Part shown: piece after piece, positions 1 to 12,879 of the stretch
Numbering within the stretch: position 1 is the first letter of the stretch
How the letters are laid out: each line of letters begins with the position of its first letter
DNA from: Hofstenia miamia
Lineage: Eukaryota > Xenacoelomorpha > Acoela > Hofsteniidae
Direction: 5' to 3'
NCBI GenBank assembly: GCA_900660155.1
Contig: CABFPE010000128.1
Span: 74,234-138,233, forward strand
DNA: 64,000 nucleotides
Translations under genes and position numbers: made by a program
Notes under the pieces: model-generated
The model's database searches: none
Told to the model about the DNA's origin: nothing
The model's input: the letters and a program-made list of their open reading frames with translations, nothing else

Positions 1-152
1 ACAATCGGGAGTGTGGACTCGAGAAGTGGCAGTATAGGATCCACACAGACCAATGGACAACGGCAGTAGCATTGGAGGAGTGTGTGGTGAGTGGGTGCCC
101 AGAGTGGATGGTAGTGGGAAGGACATTTCTGATACAGAAGGACCCAAAAAAA

Positions 153-192
<40 letters not shown>

Positions 193-1258
193 CCAACAAC
201 TTGGAAATTGCTAACTTCTGTGATTTCAAGTAGGATGGCATGTTACTTAGAACAGAACAGGTTGATACCAGAGGAGCAGAAGGAATGTAGGACAAAGACG
301 AGAGCATGCAAAGATCAGTTGTTGATAGACCAGGCAGTGGTGGAGAATTGTAGAAGAAGGAAGACAAACTTAGCAATGGCATGGATAGACTACAGGAAGG
401 CATATAACAGCATATCACATAGATGGGTATTGAGGACGCTAGAGGCCAATGGAGTTTCACGAAAATGGATTGAGTTTCTAGGAAGAGAGATGGGAAAGGG
501 GCAGACTGAGATAGACGGGCACAGGCTGAGGTTTAGGCGAGGCATATTCCAAGGAGACAGCTTAGCACAGCTACTGTTCGTAGTAAGCTTAATCCCTATC
601 ACAGAAAAGTTAAAGGAGACAAGCATAGGGTATAAGATGGAGAAGAATGGTAGAGCAGTGAGTCACCTATGGTACATGGACGACCTGATAGTTCTAGGAA
701 GATGTTGCAGAAGCAAGTGGAGATATTGGAGAAGGCAAGGAGAGATTCTGGGTTGGAATTTGGATTACGTAAGTGTGCGACAGTGACAATGACCAGAGGC
801 AAGTGCATAGATGGAGATGGTTTGAGGCCGAGTAGTGGGGACAAGTGGTATGAGCACAAGCCGCAGGGAGCCATCTAGAATGAGAAGGTTAAGATACTAT
901 GGGACTTCAACATACAGACAAGCAAGGTGATAGAAGCAAGAAGGCCAGACATAGTAGTGGTAGACAAAAAGAAAAGATTAGGAACAGTGATAGACATTGC
1001 TGTACCAAAGAACAAGAATGTAGAAAGCAAAGAGAAAGAGAAGATAGACAAGTACAGGGGGTTGCCAGAGGAAATAGAAAGGCTGTGGAAGTCGTCCCCG
1101 GTAGTAGTAGGAGCACTAGGAGCAGTGAGTAAGAAGCATAAGAGATACTTGGAGGAGCTGGGAGTACCAAAGTGGGGAGAAGCAGTAGCAGCAGCATTGT
1201 TAGGAGCTGAGAGGGATACCAGCATGAAGCTGTGAGATGCAAGAATAATAATAAGAAT
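1..1258 (+). mobile_element. R2/NeSL-like LINE, 3' part (reverse transcriptase and restriction-like endonuclease)
   Basis: Non-LTR retrotransposon remnant that continues off the left edge. Positions 190-786 encode reverse transcriptase blocks: a start resembling PTTWKLLTSVISSRM, the substrate-strand motif AWIDYRKAYNSI, a QGDSLAQLLFV block and the catalytic YMDDLIVLG. A second frame at 927-1235 encodes the C-terminal restriction-like endonuclease, with RPDIVVVDKKKR followed by VIDIAVP and a downstream RLWK and VVGALGAV block, the usual order in R2-group elements. RT and endonuclease lie in different frames, so the copy is broken. An (AAT)n run interrupts the region where related elements encode a PSNYRPI-like block. 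The element ends at the stop near 1235, followed by an AATAATAATAAG-type tail, which suits a LINE 3' end. Family assignment is from motifs; the exact clade is uncertain. Confidence 0.85.
156..191. repeat. (AAT)n microsatellite inside LINE coding sequence
   Basis: Twelve AAT units in an unbroken run. The run separates a frame ending KDPKKG from the frame beginning PTTWKLL. In related LINEs these two blocks are joined by about ten residues, so the repeat appears to have replaced or expanded codons within the reverse transcriptase. Confidence 0.9.
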
Positions 1259-1259
1259 A

Positions 1260-2065
1260 ATGTATTTTATGATTATGTATATGAAAATAACATTCAGAAT
1301 ATATAGTTTACAAATTTACAGATATGGATTAGAACATAAAATCAACAGATTGAGAAACTATTTCTTACAATGTAGACTCACCATGAATGAAATTAAAACA
1401 CAGTTTATTGTATTTTGTCCGAAAACTCTTAAAGGAATCCACCTATTCCACAAAGTGAAACAGTCACGTACTTGGCAGTAGGATAGACAAAACACTTGCT
1501 ATGGAGACATTTATAAGCAAAAAATCTAAAATAGGTTTTGTTGAAAAAATTATTTGCAAAAGTGTATATAAGAAATACACATACTCCTTTAACGCTAACA
1601 ATATGTAGAAATGATATGCCACAAATCGTATGAGAAAAATTGCAAGCACAGTTTTAAAACTTTTTAAAATTACTAGAGCATTCACTCAGTTTATACGAGC
1701 AACACATATTCAGAGTACTTAAATTTAAAATGTACAATTACAGATAGAGAAGATCGTATGTGCCTTTTTCTTCGAAATATAAATAAAAAAGTTTCAACAC
1801 CTATTAAAACACCTCTGCTACGTGTAGTCGGCTGATGCATTTCATTCACATTAACTAATCTGAATCGATTTCGCAAGTGGACTCGAATTGCAATAGGGTT
1901 GAACAATAAAACATTATTTCTGTTTACAACGTGCTCAAGTAGGTTCTTTTCATTAAATATAATAAAATACCACAATTCAGAAACACAATATAAACCACAC
2001 TGATTGGATATAATTGAGTCAAATTTTAGTTGAATACTGCACTCAAAAATAGTAATCTTCAATGT
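1260..2065 (+). mobile_element. CR1/Jockey-like LINE reverse transcriptase remnant
   Basis: A degraded reverse transcriptase C-terminal region. At 1260-1481 the frame reads LTMNEIKTQFIVFCPK, the motif that follows the YxDD box in CR1/Jockey elements, and just downstream a frame gives a match to the usual VKYLGVxID block. The rest, to about 2065, continues only in short frames with several stops. No terminal repeats or poly-A tail are clear. It abuts the R2-like tail on its left and lies downstream of the last visible exon of the ZFC3H1-like gene. Confidence 0.6.
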
Positions 2066-2223
2066 TAAAATGAACTTTGAAAAGCTGAACGAGGGAAACT
2101 TTAAAAAAATTGATGTTAAAAGAGCGAATGGGGTAAATTAACATAGGGGTACGTTCATAACATATAAACAAGCGAAACAAAATAAGAATTTTTCTATTTT
2201 ATAAACAAAATAGTTGTGCTTAC

Positions 2224-5200
2224 CTTCAGATGAAGAAGGGGAATCGCCAGATTGCTTAATTGATGAGAAATAAACTTTCCGTGCAGGTTGTACTGTATCA
2301 ACAGCATTCTAAATTATATAAAATTGTAAATAGTATCGTCGAAGTAAATAAACTAAAACGTCTTTGAATGTCCGTTTATTGAAATATTACGACTAATTTG
2401 AATTAATAACCTCACTTAGTCAGTTGAAAAGCAGATCAAAGTGTGTTCAGCCGAACGATTGTTATATGACAGCGGATAAAATAGTCTGAAGAATCAATCT
2501 GCTTTATCAACTCATAAATTTCGATAACTAGAACAATCCAGACAATTTTTTGTCAAAAGGATCAGTTGCTGTATTCTGATAATTTATTAACTGGTCAAAG
2601 TTGAGTGTGAATTCGAGGTTTATTGTTACAAAAACGTAATTGTTTATTTTAAGTAACCAGCAACCACAGAATCGAAAAATCCCAATCATTGAAGTTAAAA
2701 TATTTCAATTTCAAATTTATATTTACAGATGTATTCTCAATTTATGACAATAGAAAACTCTGAGTTCTTAAATCGATGCCAGATAATCTCATTGGTCAAC
2801 AAAACGCCAATGCCGTTAATTTTCTCGGACAAAAATTTACTTATAAAAGTCGATAGCTGTGAAGACACCGACGTTTGATTAGTAATTTTTACTAAAGTTT
2901 ACTGATTTGGCTTTTTACGTGGTTGAGCAAAATTTATTTCCCTCGATCAAATTTGATTGGCTTACATTAAAAGTGGAAAACTAATCACAATCTGAAGAAT
3001 AAATTTATGATTGACAACTAGTATATATTTCACTAATACGGCTTGATGCAGAGGAGCGACGCAATATATTTCAGCAATACAGTCAAAATTATTAACGGAC
3101 AATTTCAAATTGCATGCTCATTCGATAACAGAGATAACACAAAATAAAACAATTAAAAAACAGGAGTAAATAAAAAGATAGACTAAAAACAATGGATTTT
3201 TCCCGGTGCCTTTGGTCTTTACAATTTTCTTGAAGGTGGCACGCGCCCCCGTTTCCTCATTAGTCGGCGATTGTAGCTATTGCTATCACAATAAATTAGT
3301 AAATATTTTTATTTTTTTCTCACCGTACAATGTACTTCATTTAAATACATTTCATTCTGTATATTATAGAAAACGCAATTACAAGTAAAAGCAGAACATT
3401 ATTATTACATCCATTAAAAAAGTCACCCATTATGCAATGCACAATTACAAAATAAACCTTTTCTCCAGGAGTTGGATTGGATTTACTCTTAGTTAAGGTA
3501 GTGAGGTCTCTAGAGGTATATCCGAGAGCATAGAACTTTGATGTCAGCAACTTTTCCACTCTGTTGTACGTAACTGCTTTTCTACGACATATTTTAACCT
3601 AAATAAAAATTTAAATAAACTAAATTTGTCAAATTGTTCATCATAAAAAGTGCTAAAAAACCTATATGACTATTCTAAAGTAACAACCCACAGAATTTAT
3701 GTGATAAAATAAAAAATGCCGAAGGCAAAGTACAAAAGAATTTAGGGATTAAATAAAACATCGTTGTGTAGAAATAGAGGTCAGAGAACACATGTTTAAC
3801 AATAAAAGTGCAAAAACATCATTTGATTTATGAACAAGAGAAATCAGCCGACAATCCGGATCAGCATGAAAATTCAATGTGATCAAAGATAGACATCTAT
3901 TATTTTTTGAGAAAACAATACCTCCTTGGGGAGGTAATAAATTAAAATACATAAATTCCACCTTAGTATCAATATCAGTTAGACTGCGTTTCTGTGTCGC
4001 CAACGATCGAGTAGCAGTTTCTAATTCCCGTTTTAACTTCATGACTGTTTTTTTAGCAGACATGAATGATTCCTCCCGCAACTCTCTTATTTTCTGCAAC
4101 AAGTTCAACCTTTTTAAGCAAGTGGTTGATTGATTTCTATAAAGACACAACTATATATAATACAGTGGAATTAGATATACTTAGTTGCAGAAATTTGATC
4201 AGTAAGCTTTAAGATATGAGACTTATCGAGTTTGAGAGTTGAGGTGCTTTTGTTAGGGGAATTCGATTGCGAGTCTTCAGAATTGGGTACACGTAAATTC
4301 TGTTCTGTAGATTCCTTCAGTGCATCCTATAATGGCTAGTGTAAATACAAAAATCGAAACGTGTGTGTATAGTAGAATATCGAAAGTTGCTTTATATAAT
4401 ATGCAAGGTTGATCACAAATATAAATTGAGATTTAAAATAAAAATAACCTTATTAGTAGACGCAAGTCTTGCTGATTTAATGAGATCGTCCAATGATTGA
4501 CTATTTTTATTTTCATGAACCTCTTCATCAGAACTGTTCGTATTTTGAATAATCAACTTGGGATGCTTAGGAATCTAAATAACCCAAAAATATATAAAAT
4601 GAAATGGAAGCAAAATGTGCGATTTTAGTCAACAATTTGACATAAATAGGGATATTTTAACTAAAAATAGTAGAGTAACCTAAATTCAGCAATCAATTGC
4701 AAACATTAGTCATTTTACTGTGGTCAACATTTCAAATTGTTTTGAAAACAGTATTTTTCTGAACCTAGTTGTTACATTTAGTTGGTGCTTTTTGAGTCTG
4801 TGTTATATGAAAATTGATTTTTTATATTTTATAGATATAAACGATTAATTGCTTCAACTTTTACAAAATTAAAAAATTATGTTTATTTAGGGCGAGAGAT
4901 ATAATGTTTTCTTAATGACATTCCATTTAGAGAGGCATGACCTATGCTTACAATTGAACGTCCAGTAAATTGATTTACAACGACTATTTGCTTATAACAA
5001 CAAAAATAAACCCCCGGCCAAATCGTAACCTTTCTAATGTAATAAAATTGTTTATAACAACCGTTATATTACGACCTTTATTATAGCGACCAATTTGAGT
5101 GAAATAATTTTTTATAACAGCATTCTAGAATTGCAAAATTTAATTTTTCTTGTTTGTGTACACGCATGATTGAGCACTACAGTTCCCTTAACTTCTTCTC

Positions 5201-8200
5201 ATTAGGCATATTTTTTAATTCCATTACCATTTTATGAAATAGGGATTTTTTGTATCTTGTCTGTAATTATAATGATCAACGAAATAAAGCTAGAACCTCC
5301 GGAAGTTTATACCATGTTTGGTGTCTCCCTGCCATCGTTATATGGTACCTAATTACAAATTTATCACATTGTACAAATGTTGGTTAAATTGGAAAATTCT
5401 TGGCATAAAATGACATGAATAAAATGGAAATTTGAATTACAATAAGAAAACCAGTATAAAAGCACTCACTTTTTGGTTTATGGCGTTATTATATTTCAAT
5501 GGACACTTGTAAAATACAATGAGGAATGAATGTTTAACTTAGAAAATATCACTACCCACGAATGAAACAAAATTGGTATAAAACAGGAATAGTCAAATGT
5601 GGCAAGTTCAAACTACATTAACATAAATTTTCCATAGTTGTTTTATTCGATTCTACATCAAATGTTGATTTAGAGGTTTCCTAAAAGCTAAGTGCTATAG
5701 TAACCAGTTCCTGCCTGTACAGGCATTGGCCTCCCCATTTAGAGGTTTTACTTAAAATTTCCTGGCCATCATATACTAGACCATGGTCTGAAAAGTATTC
5801 ATTGCTACAATTTGGTATCAGCGATATCCTAGAACGACCAATAATCCTCAAACAAATCTCGAAATTTAAAATAAAAACACAACAAATGATAAAAATACAC
5901 AGCGCCTGATATAAATGGTTTTTGCCATTTTTTTTAAAAAAATATTATTAATCCATAAAAAAATTAAATAACTAAAATGAATATGCTAATTTAAATAAAA
6001 TATCCACACTAATCATATGCAAGAAAAAAATGGATTAAATTTACCATGTATCAAAGTTGGGCGCTCTGTCGGACAGAACGCTTTTTTCTAAGGGCATAGA
6101 AATTTGTATATATATATATAGTAAAATAAAAAAGAAATTGTTGAAGTTGAAAATCTCACTTTTAAAGAAATAACTTTACGAGAAGGTGAATCATTGGGAC
6201 GTTTATGTACATTGGAAGAAATATCAACTTCTTTAACAATTTTTACATCATCATTTGCTTTAGAATCAATTTGTTCCTTTTCTTTCTTTGGACTAACAGT
6301 ACCTTTCTTTTTATTAACAAGTGATTTAAGAAGAAATGCACGTAATTCTAAAAGTTCCTTATCGCTGTCAGCTTTTTCGCATTCTGAATTGCTGTCTTCG
6401 ATATCCATTGGAGAGGGTGGACTTGATTTACGATAATCAAGCGTTTCAGATTTTGTCGCATCAGGGGTAGTGATATTCAACTGCTGAACTGCTGGATAAT
6501 TGTTATAGTTGGGACGAACATTAGGTGTAGGTAGAAGTGTTTTATTGTGCGGCCGCACTGGAAAAGAAAATCCTGGATTTTGGAATCGATAGTAATCTTG
6601 AGGTATCGCTTTAAAGTTATAAGCTTGTGGAACATTAGAATAAAAACTAAAACGGAATTATTTACTAAAATTCAACAATTCGTTACCTAATTGGTGCAAC
6701 ATTCATGCCAGACATTGACGGTTCACCTAAATTAAGAAATTGCTAATACTTGAGCATTTAAGCGGATGTTACACGATGGCTTTGTCTAGGGGCAAATGAA
6801 CTAAGTTAAATGCTCTTTAGTGTGATACACAACAAACCATGAACCGCACATGCCTCGAGAGTAATTATCTTGTGCCGGGTTAGATAAGAAATATGTAAAC
6901 AATAAATACAATTTTACAACATGGATTAAACAAAAACAGGTACGTTTCTACTAAAATATGGACATTAATTTTGCATTCAAAATGTAATATTATATTTAAC
7001 AGATCCACAAACTGAGCCCGAATCAAACAAATGCATCCGCGTTTTTTATCTTGCGATAAATGTTGCATCATTTATATTTTAAAGGATAGAAAAATCGATT
7101 AAAACTTTGTGATTGTATATGTATATATTAAATGTAGCAGAGTTTCGAACTACAAAATTGGTAAGAATTTGAAAATAAGCAAACTTTCAAAGTTCGAAAA
7201 GCTATAAATTACTGCAATAATAATTATTATTATTATATTATTTCAAAATTGTAACAATTGGGAGTATATTATTTTATATCGGACATTCAAGATGTAAATA
7301 ACTATTTTGAAATAGTAATTTAACACAATTCCACTAACTTCACCGAAAATAATATGCAAAATAGTAATTTATGTATGGGTACGTTAAATATAAGGGTACA
7401 TTTTATCAAACATTGAGCAAAATGCATTTAAGGATGACGATTTTTACGTATGTAATAATATGATCGAAATATTAAGTCATTTTTCTACTGGGTATTCGAA
7501 ATATAATATCAGTCATTCTAAACACAGTAATGAATTAGTTTGTTTCAGCTTAAAAAAATCGGACTTTCGAAGACACTCATATTGCAGTTATTTTGTAGTG
7601 AAAGTATTTTTCAAGCATTAAATTTTTTAACACCTCTGTGACATTTTATAGCAACAACTTCTAAAGATTTGCTTTAGCAAAATTTTAACAAAAACAAAAT
7701 AGTGTCTAATTAATATCCATTTGATATGTCGTTTTCTAAAGTTTTTAACAATCAATATTTTGAAATAATATATTTATGAAGCATTCTTCATTAAACCCGC
7801 TCTTTTCTGTAAAATAAGCGTTTTTTAAACATTTTGTCTCAATATTGGGCATCTCGGGTTTATGATAGTTTAAAAATGGATTTCAACGTGGCTAATTAAA
7901 ACGTTAAATTCATCTATAAAACCAACTTATTTTGTAGAACTAAGCAGCAAGGAATGAACTAAAACGCGCGGTGCAAGCTGTTACAAGGAGGGCTTTGTGT
8001 CATTTGCCCTTTTGAAATAGAACATTGTTTTATTTCATAGCTTGACCCCGAGCAGGCAATATCTTACGCCGGAACAGATGTTACACAGAGTGCATTTAAC
8101 TTAAGTGCTTTGCTCTAGGGCAAAAGCCCATCGTGTAACATCCGCTTTAAAAAGAAAAATACTTGGGTACCAATCTAACAGAGAACTTACCTTGAAGCAA

Positions 8201-8528
8201 CGGCTGCTTCTTAAATGCTAGTCCTTCTGTGACATTCTAAAGGTAACATTAAAGCATTAATAAGACGTAATAGTTATAAAGTATTTTTTAATAGAAACCT
8301 CGGAAGTCCTATTATTTAACTTCTTTCGCCTTTCACGACGAGCGTCATTACGCCTTCTACGACTGCTAGCATTTCTTTTTCTATTACGACGACTTTTCTT
8401 AATTGAGATGCTCGCATTAGATGATGCTTCTAAAAATATTATTTAACAAATATATTGCCAAAAATACCTTGATTTTCAATGACGTCTTCGTCATCTTGAA
8501 TTTCACCATCCTCAAATTCAGCATCCAT
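2224..8528 (-). CDS. ZFC3H1: ZFC3H1-like zinc-finger protein, N-terminal ten exons (partial)
   Basis: Host gene related to ZFC3H1, a nuclear scaffold of the PAXT connection that links poly(A) RNA to the exosome. Exons by splice sites: 8528-8468, 8429-8299, 8236-8191, 6726-6687, 6646-6160, 4574-4449, 4326-4181, 4136-3962, 3598-3458, 2308-2224; all junctions are GT-AG and phases agree, giving about 479 residues. The start MDAEFEDGEIQDDED matches the family's acidic ELEDGEISDDD start. Exon 2 is Arg/Ser-rich. Exon 5 has DSDKELLELRAFLLKSLVNK, like the human LREELLKSLANK segment. Exon 6 has IPKHPKLIIQ, then acidic residues and a LDDLIKSARLAS stretch in the human order. Exon 8 is a coiled coil. The C3H1 finger and HAT-repeat C-terminus are not seen; they should lie left of the window unless lost. 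Confidence 0.8.
4960..5165. repeat. Tc1/pogo-like terminal-repeat debris in intron 5
   Basis: Repeated short motifs of the form TTATAACAAC, TTATATTACGACC and TTATAGCGACC occur together. They resemble the tandem TATAACGACC units found at the ends of Tigger/pogo elements. No transposase frame is visible, and only one end can be argued for. This is a weak, pattern-based call. Confidence 0.3.
6761..8146. mobile_element. Harbinger-like non-autonomous DNA transposon in intron 3
   Basis: Inverted terminal repeats begin AGCGGATGTTACACGATGG at the left and end with the complement ending CATCGTGTAACATCCGCT at the right. A second matching stretch follows inward (GGGGCAAA left, TTTGCCC-like right). Both sides are flanked by TTA (6758-6760 and 8147-8149), the TWA-type 3-bp duplication typical of PIF/Harbinger. 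The 1386-bp body has no transposase frame. Without the element and one TTA copy, intron 3 of the ZFC3H1-like gene would be only about 75 bp. Confidence 0.75.
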
Positions 8529-9656
8529 CACTTAAACAGCGTGTTGTTTAATACCAATATCTTTGATTATAATATCAGGAATACAAAACAAAAGAATTGC
8601 CTGGTCTAATAATTTAAACTATAATATTCGAATTCACTATTTCAATTAAGTCGAACGAACCGAACTTTTGCCGTTTAATTTGATTGCCATATTATTTAAA
8701 TTGCTAGGAAAACATGTAGCCAGAAATCATTACTTTCGACACACCAGGTTAATGGACATTTTAGTTTTTATTGGCGGGTTTCATTAAGTACCCCTCTGTT
8801 AAAATGTGACAGGTACTATAAAATTAAGTTTCAATCTTTTCATACTTGCAATCGAAAACATACTACTTACCTTAAAGATCTATATGCGAACTTTACAGCT
8901 TTTGGTTAACAATAACCCTATTTGTGATAAATATTTATAGTAACGACTAATTGATGCTTGTACAAACCATCAAAACTCTTGAATTCTTTTTGCTGTTTTA
9001 TGAAATAATTGATCAAATTTAGAACTGCTTTCCTCTACAAAATATTTATATGAAATAATTTTACAATTCCTGATATGGTAAAGATGGGGAATAAACATGC
9101 AGTATTTAGTCATATACTCATTGTATATTTAACAATTCATAAATGTATAGCTCATAAACTAAAAGGATTAGTAATAAAAATATTAGTTATAAATTCTATG
9201 GTATCCTTAAAACATATAATTAATTTAGGTTTATTATAGATGGTGCATTCATACTGTGACGAGCATAACAAATTAAGATAGTCAGTAAGTACCTTTGACA
9301 TTGCTTCGGAAATTTAAAGAATTTGATTGTTCTATCTGAATTATTGCATTATAGATTGCATAAAATGTATACTGATGGCAAAGAATTTAGTTCAAAAATA
9401 TCAGAAATGCACATAATAAAAAATAAAGTATGAAAGGTACCAAAACCAGAAAAACTTGAATTAATGTTGCGTGTCCTCCTAAGTTGTGTAGAGGATTCAA
9501 GAATATTTTGATCACAGAAAACACTTCTCAAGCAGTACTTAAGCAATACCAATGAATAATATTGCAACAAACAAAAACAAATATATAACTGCTACATCAA
9601 TTTTATAAGATTAAGGCGGTCAATTTAAAAGTGATTCGCTTAAATAATTATTGTGA
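8529..9656. other. Intergenic region upstream of the ZFC3H1-like gene
   Basis: AT-rich DNA between the predicted start codon at 8528 and the next ORF. It must hold the promoter and 5' leader of the ZFC3H1-like gene, but no TATA box or other element can be assigned with confidence. The stretch 9356-9560 (+) has short coding-like frames (TDGKEFSSKISEMHII; KVPKPEKLELMLRVLL) broken by stops, possibly small exons of a head-to-head gene. Confidence 0.4.
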
Positions 9657-9899
9657 TTGATGGAAATTAATGAAATAAGGACGGCATTATCTACCCACCA
9701 TTCTGATGACTGCATTGCACGACTTTATAGTCAGATAAAAGAAAAATGGAGACTCTGTAATGAAAACTGGGTTGTTTGCTCACTTATCGCAGTATTTTCA
9801 CATAGAACCATTTCTTATTCATTGAAATGTCCCCCTTTGATAAATATTAACGGCAAAGTTTTAATAAAGGAAACAATACCAAATGAAATATTTTTTTAA
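9657..9899 (+). CDS. Unidentified small ORF, possibly an exon of a divergent neighbour gene
   Basis: An 80-residue frame starting MMEINEIRTALSTHHSDD and continuing with a hydrophobic, Trp-containing segment (KEKWRLCNENWVVCSLIAVF). I do not recognise the family. Composition is more protein-like than most frames here, and it lies head-to-head with the ZFC3H1-like gene, so it may be the terminal exon of a divergently transcribed gene whose earlier exons fall in 9.3-9.6 kb. No acceptor site was clearly identified upstream. Confidence 0.3.
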   Translation: MMEINEIRTALSTHHSDDCIARLYSQIKEKWRLCNENWVVCSLIAVFSHRTISYSLKCPPLININGKVLIKETIPNEIFF

Positions 9900-12338
9900 A
9901 ATATATATAGTTAAAAATAGTAAAATCGTCACGCTAAACTAGACATTTACGACGCTATTGTATATTTCTCAATTTTAAAAGAATCAGTTTACAATTAAAT
10001 TTTAAGAATGGGAGAAATATATGTTCGATAGCTTTATTTGTTTGCTCCATGCATATGTACAAATAAGATCTATACATATTTACAAAAATGTACCGAGAAC
10101 TTAGACATACATATACTACAAACTAAGCTACAATAATTAAATTAAAATGCACACAGATATTTACAATTAAAATGGATTAAAAATAAGAAGTTTCGCTATA
10201 GTTTTAACATTTTAAGTATTCTGTTATTATTTTGTTCTGCTAATAAATAGCGTTTTAAGTTTTTTAAATTCATTTATATTGCTGGCTTTCNTTCTGTTAT
10301 TATTTTGTTCTGCTAATAAATTGTGTTTTAACAGTTTTTTAAATTCATTTATATTGCTGGCTTTCCTTACACTGATAGGTAAATCATTCCACAGTTTGCA
10401 AAATGTGGTTGTAAAAGAATTTTCCCAGTATTTTCTTCTTGGATGTATATTGTTTGTGCACATGTTTGCACGGTGATTATATTTTACATATTTCTTGGTT
10501 AGTGCCCTACTACTTGTTTTCAACTGCCAAAACAAGTGTACTACGCTGTTGTACTTGGTTATAGTAAATGGACGAAGCAATGATAATGTTTGCAATTTTT
10601 TACTAACTTGATGTTTACCAATGGAAAACATGACACAGATTGACCAGTTAAACAATCTATTTATACGCAAGTATATGCAAGCATATGTAATTTGACAAAT
10701 TACAAATGCGTTGATTAAATCTTTACTCTGCTTAAACCGTTTTATTTGTTTTAGATACTGTATTCCAAACGAACCTTGCTGTTTATGAGGTCTTTATAAC
10801 AGAAGTGTTGATCTATTTCCACCCCTAAGTACTTTACTGATGTGCTGTTTTGGATTGGAGATATACCGCCGGAAAGTTTTATACTTATGTCTTTAGCTAT
10901 TGCTTCTGATCCACTTGGAGCGAAGATGATGAACTGAATTTTTTGCGTATTCATTGTTAGCATGTTTTGGTTAAAGTAACTACAGATTTTGGTTAAAGTG
11001 TTCTGCAAATTTCTTGTGGCTATTATTGGACTCACATGTCTATTTATGGCGCAAATGTCGTCTGCACATTGAATTAGTTCCGAGTCGACAATATATGTTG
11101 ACAAATCGTTTATGTACAAATTGAAAAGAAGAGGACCAAGCACTGTACCCTGTGGAACCCCTTTATTAGTTGCTAAGTACTCACTATATACATTATCAAT
11201 CCGCACACGTTGCTGTCTATTATTAACAAAGCTGTTCAAAAACATTCTTGACTAAATCCATAATTTTCTAATTTTACAACTAGAATTTTGTAATCAAGAC
11301 TCAAACGCCTTACTAAGGTCAAGCAAAGCAACACTCCTGCATATTTTATTGTTGAGAAAATAACGTGTATTTTCTGTAAATTCTAGTAAAGTATCAATAG
11401 TGCCTAGCCCTTGTCTAAAACCAAATTGATTTGAACATAGTACTTTATTTTCCTTTAGGTATGAATTTATTTGTTTGCATAGAAGCATCTCAAATATTTT
11501 TGAAACAGGATTTGTGACAGAGATGGGACTATAATTTATGCAATCTGTATGGTCTCCTTTCTTAGTAATCGCTCTTTTTAGACATTCAGGATATTTATTA
11601 ATATGGATTGCGTTATTAAAAGCAAATAGAAGCTGTTCTGCGAAATACTTTATGTATTTTTTAATAATGAATACTGGCACATTGCAACTTCCGCGTGAAA
11701 TACTCGAATCAAGTTTGCTTACAACTCCGATGAGCTCTTGCATACAGATGTAGCTGAAGTTAAAGACGTTCTGCAATGGCATAGTATTATTAATAAATGG
11801 TTCCTTTTTACCTCTAAACGCTCCTAACTTTCTAAATGCTTCAGCAATTAGATTTTTATTAGTGATGCTTTTATTATTAATCTTAATTTCTTGAATGGTG
11901 CAATAAAGGGGTTTTCCTATTAATAAACTGCCATTTATTTCGGGCTTTAGTGAGGTTTTCAAAGAAGTGTTTGTCTTGTTGTTCTCTGATCTTAGTTTTT
12001 ATTTTAGATAGTTTTGACTTTAATTCATTATATGCAACAACGTTAATTTGAGTATGATTTCTAGAAAGGGAGTTCTAGATATTCTTTTTTCAACTTCTAA
12101 TACATTTATTTCTTTGCTGTTGATTTTTTTGTGGGCGTTGGTTTTTACATATTTATATTGAAATGGTGCATTCGTATTTAAGCAAATTAATTGTTTCATA
12201 CTAAATTCAATCATGTCTCCTGGATCTTGCAGTGTATATACGTAATCCAATGGCACATTTTCTAAGGAATTTCTAAAAGTTATTTCATCAAATTTTGCAA
12301 AACTGGGAGTGTAAATTCTCTTCCTCATGTTGTTGTGN

Positions 12339-12879
12339 AAAAGAAGAGGACCAAGCACTGTACCCTGTGGAACCCCTTTATTAGTTGCTAAGTACTCACT
12401 ATATACATTATCAATCCGCACACGTTGCTGTCTATTATTAACAAAGCTGTTCAAAAACATTCTTGACTAAATCCATAATTTTCTAATTTTACAACTAGAA
12501 TTTTGTAATCAAGACTCAAACGCCTTACTAAGGTCAAGCAAAGCAACACTCCTGCATATTTTATTGTTGAGAAAATAACGTGTATTTTCTGTAAATTCTA
12601 GTAAAGTATCAATAGTGCCTAGCCCTTGTCTAAAACCAAATTGATTTGAACATAGTACTTTATTTTCCTTTAGGTATGAATTTATTTGTTTGCATAGAAG
12701 CATCTCAAATATTTTTGAAACAGGATTTGTGACAGAGATGGGACTATAATTTATGCAATCTGTATGGTCTCCTTTCTTAGTAATCGCTCTTTTTAGACAT
12801 TCAGGATATTTATTAATATGGATTGCGTTATTAAAAGCAAATAGAAGCTGTTCTGCGAAATACTTTATGTATTTTTTAA
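12339..12879. repeat. Duplicated contig end (copy of 11124-11664) between two single Ns
   Basis: This 541-bp stretch repeats 11124-11664, as far as I can read without change, and is bounded by single Ns at 12338 and 12880. The next stretch, 12881-13031, repeats 12187-12337 almost exactly. The pattern is what results when overlapping contig ends are placed side by side instead of merged. The 146-residue frame across 12338 is therefore an artefact. Confidence 0.9.

Noticed and set aside
875-1242. Leucine/serine-rich - strand frames resembling membrane proteins
   Set aside because: Antisense of the R2-like endonuclease domain, whose + strand motifs are clear.
12020-12460. A 146-residue frame joining RT and endonuclease motifs
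   Set aside because: It crosses the N at 12338 between a genuine segment and a duplicated contig end, so the fusion is artificial.
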